Shown here: positions 21,722 to 31,212 of the stretch, piece after piece
Position numbering within the stretch: the first letter of the stretch is position 1
Layout: each line of letters begins with the position of its first letter
From: Capsicum annuum
Lineage: Eukaryota; Streptophyta; Magnoliopsida; Solanales; Solanaceae
Length of the DNA: 64,000 nucleotides
Reading direction: 5' to 3'
Assembly (NCBI RefSeq): GCF_002878395.1
Contig: NC_061122.1
Span: 78,666,492-78,730,491, forward strand
Program-made: the position numbers and the translations under genes
Notes under the pieces: model-generated
Database searches by the model: none
The model's input: only the letters and a program-made list of their open reading frames with translations
Told to the model about the DNA's origin: nothing

Positions 21722-24700
21722 ATGAATTCCTCTAACATTCCTTCTACTTCCAAAATCACTGATAAAGACGAATATATTCTATCAAAACCTTGTATTCAAA
21801 GACCTCCTGAAATAGACGGATTTGAAAAGGTTTCTCAATTAGACCAATTAGAAAAACTCTTAGATAAAAAATTCTCTCGTTTAAACATTCAACCCCTTAA
21901 TATTTCTGATGATTTTGTACAAAATCTTGAGTCCAATTTTGCTGAGAATATTGATTCTGCTGAAAATCCTGGCATTATAATCTCTTCCGAGCTTAATAAG
22001 CTCAAAGGAATGATTAAAAAACAACCTGGCAAGAAGTATGCTGATATTCCCCGTATGTCTACTGCATATTATCCACGCCCAACTCCTCAAGATGTTCTGA
22101 TAGAGGAAAGGGAATGAAATCAGACAAATACTTCTTATAGTGGAGAAGCCATTTATGAATGGAATATTGACGGATTATCTGACCGACAAATCTCTATTCT
22201 TATTCATCGAATGTCCATGTATGCTACTATTGCCACAGCCACTACTTCGCCAGAAAATAGGGCTAATCGTACTGACCAAACAATTTGTAAAATGATTGTT
22301 GCGGGATTTACTGGCCAACTTCGAGGCTGGTGGGATAATTTCCTTGATGATACTAAACGCGAGGCTATTTTTAACGCCACCAATGATCAACCCGGAAAAG
22401 ACAATCTAGGGCGACCTCTTCGGGCAGGACGTTCGGATGCTGTCTATACCCTTATGCTGACAATTATTGAACATTTTGGAGGAAGATTTACCAATCAATA
22501 TGAAAACATTAGAACTCTGCTTAATGGGTTAAAATGTAGACACTTAGGTGAATTCCGATGGTATAAAGACACCTTTCTTAGTAGGGTTATGGATTTACCC
22601 GAAAGTAAGTATGACCATTGGAAAGCTAAATTCATTGATGGCCTTCCACCCTTATTTACTGAAAGAGTTAGAAAAACCCTTCGAGGATCTTATGGAGAAG
22701 TCCAGTATTCAGAAAAGACTTATGGTCAGCTTATTGTAGCTTGTACTCAAGAAGGCTTAGCCCTCTGTAACGAGTTGAAATTAGCTAGACAGATTAAGCT
22801 TGATAAACTCAGAGAAAAATCCCAATTAGGGGACTTTTGCGAGCAATTTGGTATGGATAAACCCTTTGTACGAAAACCGCAAAAGTATTCTAAGTCTTCT
22901 AAACCCTATAGAAATAAACGTTCTAGACATAGAAGCAAGGAAGAACGTGAGGCTCGAAAATCCTTCCGTAAGTCTACTAGATTCACAAAAAATCGATCAA
23001 AAAGAGATTTAGCCAAAATTAAATGCTATAAGTGTAACCAGTATGGCCATATAGCTCCTAACTGCAAATTACAAAAACTCAAGTCCTTAGGACTTTCTGA
23101 AGAAGTTCATGACCAAGTCTATAATTTATTATATATCTCTGATTCCGAATCTGATTCTACTTCTGAAAATGATTTTGAATTACCTAATTCTGATAGTGAG
23201 CTCGATCAGATTAATAAATGTAATGACTGTGATAATGATGTTTGCAATTGTGATGAAATAATGTATAAACTTCAAGCGCAATTCGTAGATCTTGATTTAA
23301 ATGTTCAAACTCTTACTGCTGAAAATGTTCTCGAATTACTAAAAGAAGTTACTGATGACAAACTGCGTGAAAAGATCCTTCATTTTGCTACTCAAAAAAC
23401 TTCTGCTAATACTAGTACTTCTAAAGATAACTCTTTTGATAATCTTCCCACGTCTTATTCCCTAGCTGAAGTAAATCGACGTCTTGCTTTAAATAAAACC
23501 CCCGGTAGAGATACTACCTTTAATGATTTAAAAATCGAAGTTGAGCAATTGAAAAAGGAGATTATTTCTTTAAAACAAAACCAAATGATCTCAGATCATA
23601 GAATTTTGAAAATTGAAGAAAAAATTATTGATACTTCCGAAGTATCTTTTGCTTCAAAAGGAAAAGAAAAAGATTTCGAACACTCTGAAAATTCTGAAAT
23701 TAATAAATTCAGTCCAGCAGAAGATTTGAAAAAAGATTATTTCTTGGGAATGATGCAAATTGTTACTGCTCATAAGTGGTATATAAACTGCACTATTTTG
23801 ATAAATAAGGAATTTTCTGTTACCAATATTGCTATGATTGATAGTGGTGCTGATGTTAGTTGTATTCAAGAAGGATTAATCCCAACCAGGTATTTTGAAA
23901 AAACCACTCATATAATAAAATCTGCATCTGGTCATGCTCTTGATATCAATTATAAATTGCCAAATACTCATATCTGCCGAGACAGAGTCTGCATTCCACA
24001 TTTCTTCTTTTTAGTAAAAAATCAGCTTTATCCTCTTATTATTTTAGGAACACCATTTATAAATGCTATTTATCCGTATACTCATATTGATGCAAATGGT
24101 TTTAAGGATACTTATAAGGACAAACAAATTTCTTATCCTTTTGTTACTCATCCTGTAACCAGAGATATAAATACCCTTATCAATATGAAACAAAATCGGC
24201 TTAATTTCTTACAATTAGAATTAATGAGTATTAACATCTTTGATACTTTAAAATCAGTAAAAGTCCAAGAAAAAATAAAAATGATTTCTAATCAATTGAT
24301 TCTGGATATTTGCGCGGATCATCCAAATGCTTTCTGGAATCGAAAGAAGCATATTGTTTCTCTTCCTTATGAAGATGACTTCAGTGAAGAAAAGATTCCT
24401 ACAAAATCTCGACCCTGTCAAATAAATACAGAATTAGTAGAGTTCTGCAAGACAGAAATTGATAATCTTCTACAAAAGGGTCTTATAAAACCCTTAAAAT
24501 CTCCTTGGTCTTGTACCGCTTTTTATGTCAATAATGCTGCTGAAAAGGAACGAGGAAAACCTCGACTAGTTATAAACTATAAACCTCTGAATAAAGTTTT
24601 AAAATGGATTCGTTACCCTATACCGAATAAAAGAGACTTACTTTCTCGATTATATGATGCTAATATATTTTCTAAATTTGATTTAAAATCTGGATATTGG

Positions 24701-25687
24701 CAAATTCAAATCGATAAAAATCATACTTATAGAACTGCTTTTAATGTTCCTTTCGGACAGTATGAATGGAATGTCATGCCATTTGGTTTAAAGAATGCTC
24801 CTTCCGAATTTCAAAAGATTATGAATGATATTTTTAATCCCTATATGGACTTCATCATTGTCTATATTGATGATATCTTAGTATTTTCAAAAACCCTCGA
24901 ATCTCATTTTAAACATTTACATACGTTTAAACAAGTAATTATTCAAAACGGTTTAGTTATCTCTAAACCTAAGATAAGTTTATTTCAGACAAACATTAGA
25001 TTTTTAGGACATAATATTTCTCAAGGTTCTATTGAACCTATACAACGAGTTCTAGAATTCGCTAAAAAATTCCCCGATGTTATTACTGATAAAAAATAGC
25101 TTCAAAGGTTCCTCGGTAGTTTTAACTATATTTTCCCTTTTTATAAAAATTTGTCTAGAGACTTAGCTCCTTTATATGATAGACTAAAAAAGGATCACAA
25201 AACTCCTTGGACTCAAGCACATACTGATTTAGTAAAATTAATAAAAAATAGAGTTCAAACCCTTCCTTGTACTTCTCTTGCAAACCCTAACTGGTTAAAA
25301 ATCGTTGACACTGACGCTTCAAATATCGACTATGGCGGAATACTTAAACAAGTTAATCCCCATATGAAGACCGAATGTTTGATTCGATTTTATTTTGGTA
25401 AATGGACAAAAAGTCAGAAAAAATACGCCACGGTAGCCCATGAAATGCTAACTATTGTAAAATGTGTTTTAAAATTCCAAGATGATTTGTATAACCAAAA
25501 ATTTATAATTCGTACTGATGTTCAATCAGTCAAATTTATGTTTAATAAAGACTTCAAACATGATGCTTCCAAATTAATATTTGCGCGATGGCAAGCTCAA
25601 TTAGCCCCGTTTGATTATGAAATACAATATAAAAAAGGTAGTGAAAATTCTTTGCCTGATTTTTTATCTAGAGAATATCTTATATGA
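21722..25687 (+). pseudogene. pararetrovirus A ORF3: coat protein-aspartic protease-reverse transcriptase-RNase H polyprotein
   Basis: One frame of 1322 codons starts with ATG directly abutting the ORF2 stop (TAG|ATG). Order: N-terminal region; coat protein core with GWWDNFLDD, FRWYKDTFLSRVMDLPE and FIDGLPPLFTERVRKTLRG; basic tail; zinc knuckle CYKCNQYGHIAPNC (about residues 435-448); acidic and coiled-coil linker; protease motif IDSGADVSC (Asp near residue 706); reverse transcriptase with YIDDIL (about 1048); RNase H with VDTDASNIDYGG (about 1195). It is broken by a TGA at codon 132 (22115-22117) and a TAG at codon 1126 (25097-25099). The catalytic residues themselves are intact. Its stop overlaps the next ATG as ATGA. 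Confidence 0.93.
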
Positions 25688-25878
25688 GTTTTTACATATA
25701 TTTCCTCTCTGAAAAAACTGTAATAACTATTATCAAATGCATTTCTTTAAATGAAGATATTCATTTTCTTATCTTAGAAACTCTAATTCATCGCTTAATA
25801 GAAGAAGAATTTTTTGCAAATCATAATGAATTCATTAATGACGAAATCTATTGGTTTGACATTGACTTAAGTAATTAA
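25684..25878 (+). CDS. pararetrovirus A small ORF 1 (64 aa), unknown function
   Basis: Starts with the ATG of an ATGA overlap with the polyprotein stop and ends TAA at 25876-25878. It reads FYIYFLSEKTVITIIKCISL, then NEDIHFLILETLIHRLIEEE and an acidic, aromatic end (IYWFDIDLSN). The first 25 residues are hydrophobic. One counterpart exists in each B-lineage copy (35031-35215, 41047-41238), so this is a conserved viral gene. It is intact here and is clearly similar to the ORF that follows. I know of no function. Confidence 0.7.
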   Translation: MSFYIYFLSEKTVITIIKCISLNEDIHFLILETLIHRLIEEEFFANHNEFINDEIYWFDIDLSN

Positions 25879-26129
25879 TGTTTACAGATATAATGCAATT
25901 CTTTTTACACTTCTTCTCTGCAAAGTTCTTACTCACCTTTATAAAGGCAGTTCCTCTGAATATGGATTTACACATGCTCATATTACGAAAAGTTATTGAC
26001 GATCTTATTACAAAAGATACACTTTATGAAGATCTCATAGAATATCTGTCATGGTATGCTGATCCAATTCCTGATCCAATTTCTGAATTAATGCAGTATG
26101 GATCCTTCTTGGCAAATCGCCAAAGGTAG
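25878..26129 (+). CDS. pararetrovirus A small ORF 2 (83 aa), paralogue of small ORF 1
   Basis: Starts in a TAATG overlap with the previous stop and ends TAG at 26127-26129, overlapping ORF4 by 32 nt. It reads FFLHFFSAKFLLTFIKAVPL, then NMDLHMLILRKVIDDLITKD, aligning with small ORF 1 at F-F-S-K-T-IK-LN-D-H-LIL-I-LI positions. This indicates a tandem gene duplication in this lineage; only one copy is seen in lineage B. Intact. Function unknown. Confidence 0.68.
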   Translation: MFTDIMQFFLHFFSAKFLLTFIKAVPLNMDLHMLILRKVIDDLITKDTLYEDLIEYLSWYADPIPDPISELMQYGSFLANRQR

Positions 26130-27567
26130 AGGACGAGGTGGAAGAAATCAAAATTCTTCATATCGAGGTGGAAGAACAAACCCTTCATATTTTGATCGAC
26201 AAAATTCTGCATATAGCTCTGCAAGTTCTAATTTTCCTGTTTTACAACAAGGGAATAGAACTTTGATCAATTCAAAAATTCATGGTGATGTATCATCCTC
26301 ATCAAAAGCTCTGAATATTGGTTCTTCTGTCCATTTAGAAGACATTCCTGAAAATCATCCATTATACAAACAACTGCAATCTTATTTATCAGATCAATAA
26401 AAAACTGCAGATTCTTTTGCGTCCATAGTTCAAGAAAATTCTGAAGATAAGCCTTCCTATGAAAAACTGGATGCTAGAGAGCTTATATTATACATTGAAA
26501 ATCAGCATATTCCCGGGCAAGAAAATTCTGAAGAAGCATGGAGACTACTCAAAAATTACCTTACCGCCAATGTATATTTTACTGGCGAATCATACAAAAC
26601 TCGGACTTATTATGAACACATATTAGTGCAAACTTTCAGTGCAACCTTTGATCATAGTCCCGTAGGAGAAACTACCCCATGAGTTCATGGATACTCCAAA
26701 ATGGTAATTAAAAAACTTATTCCTATTGAAGAATGGGGAATTTCATCAATGACTCAACGCTCTATGCCAATGGGGTCGATGGGCCAAACCCTTACCAATT
26801 TTACTTACTGGGATTATATTAAAGCCTTTTCTCAAGTCTTATATTATAATAATTATAAGCACAAACACACTTGGTTCATAAAAATTTGTGCTAAAGTATT
26901 TGAAAAACCTATCCCAAACTGGTTTATTTAATGGTGGTCTCAGCATGGACCTACGGTCAAAATATTACCTCCAGAATATTCTTCTTTATATTCCTCATGG
27001 AAAAAGTCCTCTCCTTTCTTAACCGAATTATATCTTTCAGATCATATTTGTAAAATCGATACTATCGATCAGATGTATTTCTATATAGAATTCTCTATCC
27101 CTTGGATCCATCGCTGGTCCATAGAAATAGGCTATGATACTCAGCAAATTCCTGCCTTATACCGAACATTTTATTGTAATTTTTGGGATAAATTGCTTCG
27201 GAAAGATCCAGGGACTAAACTCCCCTATGGTCATGACCAACTGGAAGAAATAGTCAAGAAAATTGCTGAATATGAAAAAACTCCCAAAAAATCAATTTTG
27301 GTCGAAGAAAAAAGTCTTAACTATGTTTCTCGAAGAATATCTGCACATGGCGGTAATAAAATACAAATGATCGAAGAATATTTATCAGAGGTCAGGGATA
27401 AATTACTGCAAACTGTTGAGCAAAATTCAGACGTATCAATGAATAGTAACGAAACAAATACTGAAGATATTACTGATGCACAACCTCCGAAAATTCTACT
27501 AGAAGAAGAAGAACTTGAAAAAGCTGAAGCATTTATCAAGAAATGGAAAGGCAAAGACAACATATGA
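26098..27567 (+). pseudogene. pararetrovirus A ORF4 (position of transactivator/viroplasmin), three stops
   Basis: One frame of 490 codons starts MDPSWQIAKGRGRGGRNQNS with an RGG/Gly-Arg-rich nucleic-acid-binding type N-terminus. Later blocks include GESYKTRTYYEHIL, NFTYWDYIKAFSQVLYYNN, HKHTWFIKICAKVFEKPIPN, YIEFSIPWIHRWS and an acidic Lys/Glu-rich C-terminus (LEKAEAFIKKWKGKDNI). In-frame stops lie at 26398-26400, 26680-26682 and 26929-26931. The last gene before the promoter is usually the translation transactivator/inclusion-body protein in Caulimoviridae; assignment here is by position only. Related pieces are at 35225-36282 and 39955-41030. Confidence 0.75.
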
Positions 27568-28345
27568 CTGATGGATAAGATATAATTGTAATAAATTCCT
27601 CTCTGTAATAGTAAAAACACTGTGCACAGGGACCCATCTATTACTGTGCAAGATTCTTTTTTTTTTATTATTTATAGGTGCCTCATTCTTGAGAAGAGGC
27701 AAGAGTGCAGAACTACTCTCCTTTATTTTTCCAAACTCTCTCTCTCTCTCTCTTTGTAAAATATTCAAGAATTAAATAAAGAAGAAGCTACTTGTTTACT
27801 ATTTCAGTTGAATGCTCGGCTAATCAGGTACATATCTTTTTACTTATTATAGTTATTCAAATAAAACTTCTACCATAATCTGGCCGTGACTATGTCCGGC
27901 TGAACAGTATCTTATATCTATGCTGAAGATCTAACTTCGCTGACATGTTAATTATGAAAGCTCCAGACTCTATCAAAATATGAAAGAATCTTTTTAATTT
28001 CTTGACTTGGTTCCAAAATGGAGGTACAGTCGAGTTCAATAGACTTATGTTAACCTTGTCTCTGTGACGCCGTCTAGTAAGTTGTGCCTCTCTAGCCCGT
28101 ATTGATGAGAAAAGGGCAAATTTCCGCACAATTAGAACTTCTAGACATGGCGGTTCAACATAAGGTTATTAAATCTCTGACAGGCCCCATGTTTGGGTAA
28201 AAGAATCGTCCATACAGTCATAAAATTACTTAAGATTCTTTTCTATTTCGGTTGGTGCTTTGGTTCGGTCTTTCGACTTTGGCTTAATCCGATATTATTA
28301 TATGGTCTGGTAGGCTGAGTGACATACCCCAGCCTAAGAGATCCT

Positions 28346-28350
<5 letters not shown>
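27568..28350 (+). promoter_or_regulatory. pararetrovirus A promoter, poly(A) signal and leader
   Basis: A TATA-like ATTATTTATAGGTGCCT lies at 27667-27683, matched by TATAAATAGGTGCC in the inverted copy at 39821. A CT repeat and AATAAA (27775-27780) follow about 100 nt later, the spacing expected for a terminally redundant pregenomic RNA. About 570 nt of leader then continues (CCGTGACTATGTCCGGC...), ending AGATCCTGTAAA at 28350, where a primer-binding site would be expected. No long ORF lies inside. Confidence 0.7.
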
Positions 28351-28387
<37 letters not shown>

Positions 28388-28543
28388 AATATAATATATA
28401 TAGTATAATATAATATAATATAATATTTTTTTAATTTTCTATTTCTATTTTATACTCCTTATCTTATTACTATTACTACTACTACTATTATTGTTATAAT
28501 ATTATTATTTATTTTTTTATTATTACTATTATTATTACTATTA

Positions 28544-28585
<42 letters not shown>

Positions 28586-28642
28586 TTTATTACTACTGCC
28601 AAGGATATTTCGATAATTTTAGTCACCCCAACCTTCACTTAT
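28351..28642. mobile_element. right half of the TIR element interrupted by copy A
   Basis: Starts with (TA)n/TATG repeats, continues TTTTTTTAATTTTCTATTTC and ACTATTACTACTACTAC, and ends TTTCGGTAATTTTAGTCACC then CCAACCTTCACTTAT. This is the same series as 59630-59862. The end is an inverted match to the left end ATAAGTAAAG. Confidence 0.72.
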
Positions 28643-28653
28643 ACTCTCTCCGT

Positions 28654-28661
<8 letters not shown>

Positions 28662-28694
<33 letters not shown>
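28662..28694. repeat. (TA)n microsatellite
   Basis: About 16 TA units following a TACTCTCTCCGTC Stowaway-like terminal sequence at 28643-28655. Confidence 0.9.
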
Positions 28695-28698
<4 letters not shown>

Positions 28699-28699
<1 letters not shown>

Positions 28700-28760
28700 T
28701 AAGTAAAGGTTGGTGTACTACTAATTTATCTTTTGTGGTACTGTCAAACCTTTACTTATA
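28699..28760. mobile_element. short hairpin MITE, copy 3
   Basis: ATAAGTAAAGGTTGGTGTAC pairs with GTACTGTCAAACCTTTACTT around a TCTTTTGTG loop. It is the same family as 9039-9092. Confidence 0.75.
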
Positions 28761-28769
28761 TATAATAGA

Positions 28770-28799
28770 CTAGATATCCATGCTTGTGCAAGGCACGGG
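28770..28799 (-). mobile_element. second Helitron-like 3' terminus
   Basis: On the minus strand GGCACGGG/CCCGTGCC sequence with an imperfect stem (CCGTGC paired with GCATGG) is followed by ATAT and CTAG (28773-28770), then T. The layout is the same as at 9102-9131 but with a weaker hairpin. The tandem array at 28800-30787 would be the 3' part of this element. Confidence 0.42.
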
Positions 28800-30787
28800 C
28801 ATTTTGGCAACACTAATATGCAAAAGAGATGCAATTTTGAGAAAAATTATTTCCTATGTTTTAATTATTCAGTATAGGAGTAAAAGAAAAAAAATGTAGT
28901 ACAATGAACCGATGTAAACATAATATGTACATTTAGTGTGGAACAAAATTGAGCTTGCTATACTGGTCCAACCAATACGGAAGTGATTATATAAGTGGAT
29001 AAAAATCTAGCTAGATTGTTGCAACTACAGTTGGCGATACGTCTTTCGTTTGGACATTCCTGAAAAAGTATATGATGCACGTCTCATTTGAAAGTTTTAA
29101 ATACATAAGTTGAGGAGACATACATCGATTTTAAAATATTTATTGCACCATAAATTTACTGAAATACCTTTGGTAGTCATTTAATAAGGAACAAAAAGAT
29201 ATTTATGAAAAATTACTATCATATATAATTTAATTACAAAGGTCTAAAAAATATTATTAAAATAATACATAAGGATAAAACTAATAAATATAAGAAAAAA
29301 ATAATATGTATGTGTAACTAATTTATTGTACCATAAAAATGAGGACAAAACTAATAAATGAAAGGAAAAAGCAATATGCATGTGTAACCATTTTATTGCA
29401 CCATAAAATTACCGAAATATCCTTGGGGTATAAAAAACAAGTAATTTAATAAGGAAAAAAAAGATATTTATACCAAATTACTACCATGTATAATTCAATT
29501 ACAAAAGTCTAAATAAAAATATTATTAAAATAATAAATGAGAACAAAACTAATAAATATAAGAAAAAAGCAATATGCATATGTAACCATTTTATTGCACC
29601 ATAAAAATGAGGACAAAACTAATAAATATAAGAAAAAAAATCATATGCATGTGTAACCATTTTATTTACTACTATATATAAATGAAGGTTGGGGTGACTA
29701 AAATTACCGAAATACCCTTGGTAGTCACCCCAACCTTGACTTATTGCATCATAAAATTACTGAAATACCTTTGATAGTTATTTAATAAGGAACATAAAGA
29801 CATTACTACTATGTATAAGTGAAAGTTGAGGAGACTAAAATTGCTGAAATACCCTTGGTAGTTACCCCAACCTTGACTTAGTGCACCATAAAATTACCGA
29901 AAGACTCTTGATAGTCATTTAATGAGGAACAAAAAAATATTTATAAAAAATACTTTCATGTATAATTCAATTATAAAGGTCTAAATAAAAATATTATTAA
30001 AATAATACATAAGGACAAAACTAAAATATAAGAAAAAATTTAATATGCACATGTAACTATTTTATTGTATCATAAAAATGAGGACAAAACTAATAAATAT
30101 AAGGAAAAAACCATATGCATGTGTAACCATTTTATTTACTACTATATATAAGTGAAGGTTGAGGTGACTAAAATTACCGAAATACCCGTGGTAGTCACCC
30201 CAACCTTCACTTATTGCACCATTAAATTACCGAAATACCCTTGATAGTCATTTAGCAAGAAACAAAAAGATATTACTACTATATATAAGTGAAGGTTGGG
30301 GCGACTAAAATTACCGAAATACCCTTGGTAGTTACTCCAACCTTCACTTATTGCACCATAAAATTACCAAAATGCCCTTGGTAGTCATTTAATAAGGAAC
30401 AAAAAGATATTTATAAAATAAATACTACCATTTTTAATTTAATTACAAAGGTCTAAATGAAAATATTATTAAAATAATAACCAAAATATCCTTGGTTGTC
30501 ACCCTAATAAGGAACAAAAAGATATTTATAAAAACATACTATGATGTATAATTCAATTAAAAAGGTCTAAATAAAAATATTATCAAAATAATACGTGAGG
30601 ACAAAACTAATAAATGTAAGAAAAAAGCAATATGCATGTGTAACCATCTTATTGCACCATAAAAATGAGGATTAAACTAATAAATATAAGGAAAAAACAA
30701 ATACGTGTGTAACCTTTTTATTTACTAGTATATCTAAGTAAAGGTTGGGGTGACTAAAGAGATGCCCTTTTTTTTTTCTTTAACGGG
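28800..30787. repeat. tandem array, about 470-nt period, carrying hairpin MITEs
   Basis: Blocks such as GAGGACAAAACTAATAAATA, GCATGTGTAACCATTTTATT and GGTCTAAATAAAAATATTAT recur through the region. Hairpins of the ATAAGTGAAGGTTGGGGTGA type lie at 29678-29744, 29815-29881, 30148-30214 and 30285-30351. The first and third, and the second and fourth, are each 470 nt apart. A half hairpin at 30735-30760 is cut by the next virus fragment. No coding potential. Confidence 0.8.
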
Positions 30788-31212
30788 CTGGTTTATAAAC
30801 GTATACTTGCAATTAATTGTATGTTAAGGTGCTTGAAAGATAATATCAAGACAATAGTGGTAACATTGTTAAAACTGTTTACCCTCCCCAAGCTCCTTTT
30901 ATATTGCCAAATAATACGGGTATTACTTTTTCTGCATTTCAAAAATTCATTGACAATGAAGTTGCTAAGGTAACTGTTGCAGAAATTAATAATTTGATTT
31001 CTCAAATTAATTATTTGAGCTTATATGTGAAAGTCTTAGGAGAACATATTTCTTCTCTTGATAAAAAGTTCGATGAGTTAATTGATTTGATAAAAAAATT
31101 GAGTGTTAGTCTAAATTCTACTGATATTGCTTCTTCTTTCGAAAGTAAGATAGAAGATTTGATGACTATAGAAGATTTGATGACTAGAACCAGTATTCAA
31201 AGGCCCCACTGA
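30788..31212 (+). pseudogene. pararetrovirus B (2a) ORF2 C-terminal part
   Basis: It contains the ILPNNTGITFSAFQKF block and the coiled coil LSLYVKVLGEHISSLDKKFD. Unlike copy A, no stop separates it from the following IQRP segment: the frame reads on through SVSLNSTDIASSF. A frameshift near 31205 then ends it. Confidence 0.72.

Larger units (their letters stand above)
20050..28350 (+). mobile_element. endogenous caulimovirid (solendovirus/LycEPRV-like), copy A, nearly full length
   Basis: Gene order on the plus strand is leader fragment, movement protein, ORF2, coat protein-protease-reverse transcriptase-RNase H polyprotein, two small ORFs, ORF4, then promoter, poly(A) signal and a complete leader. 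There is no integrase, as expected for Caulimoviridae. Its length (8.3 kb) is about one genome plus a short leader repeat. Breaks are one frameshift in ORF2, two nonsense codons in the polyprotein and three in ORF4. Classification to genus is by gene order and general resemblance only. Confidence 0.88.

Noticed and set aside
20050..28350. Copy A as an intact, infectious virus
   Set aside because: Frameshift in ORF2 and stops in ORF3 and ORF4; the right end also lacks sequence beyond the leader.
28800..30787. CRISPR-like regular repeats
   Set aside because: Plant nuclear DNA; long 470-nt units with hairpin MITEs and no spacer structure.
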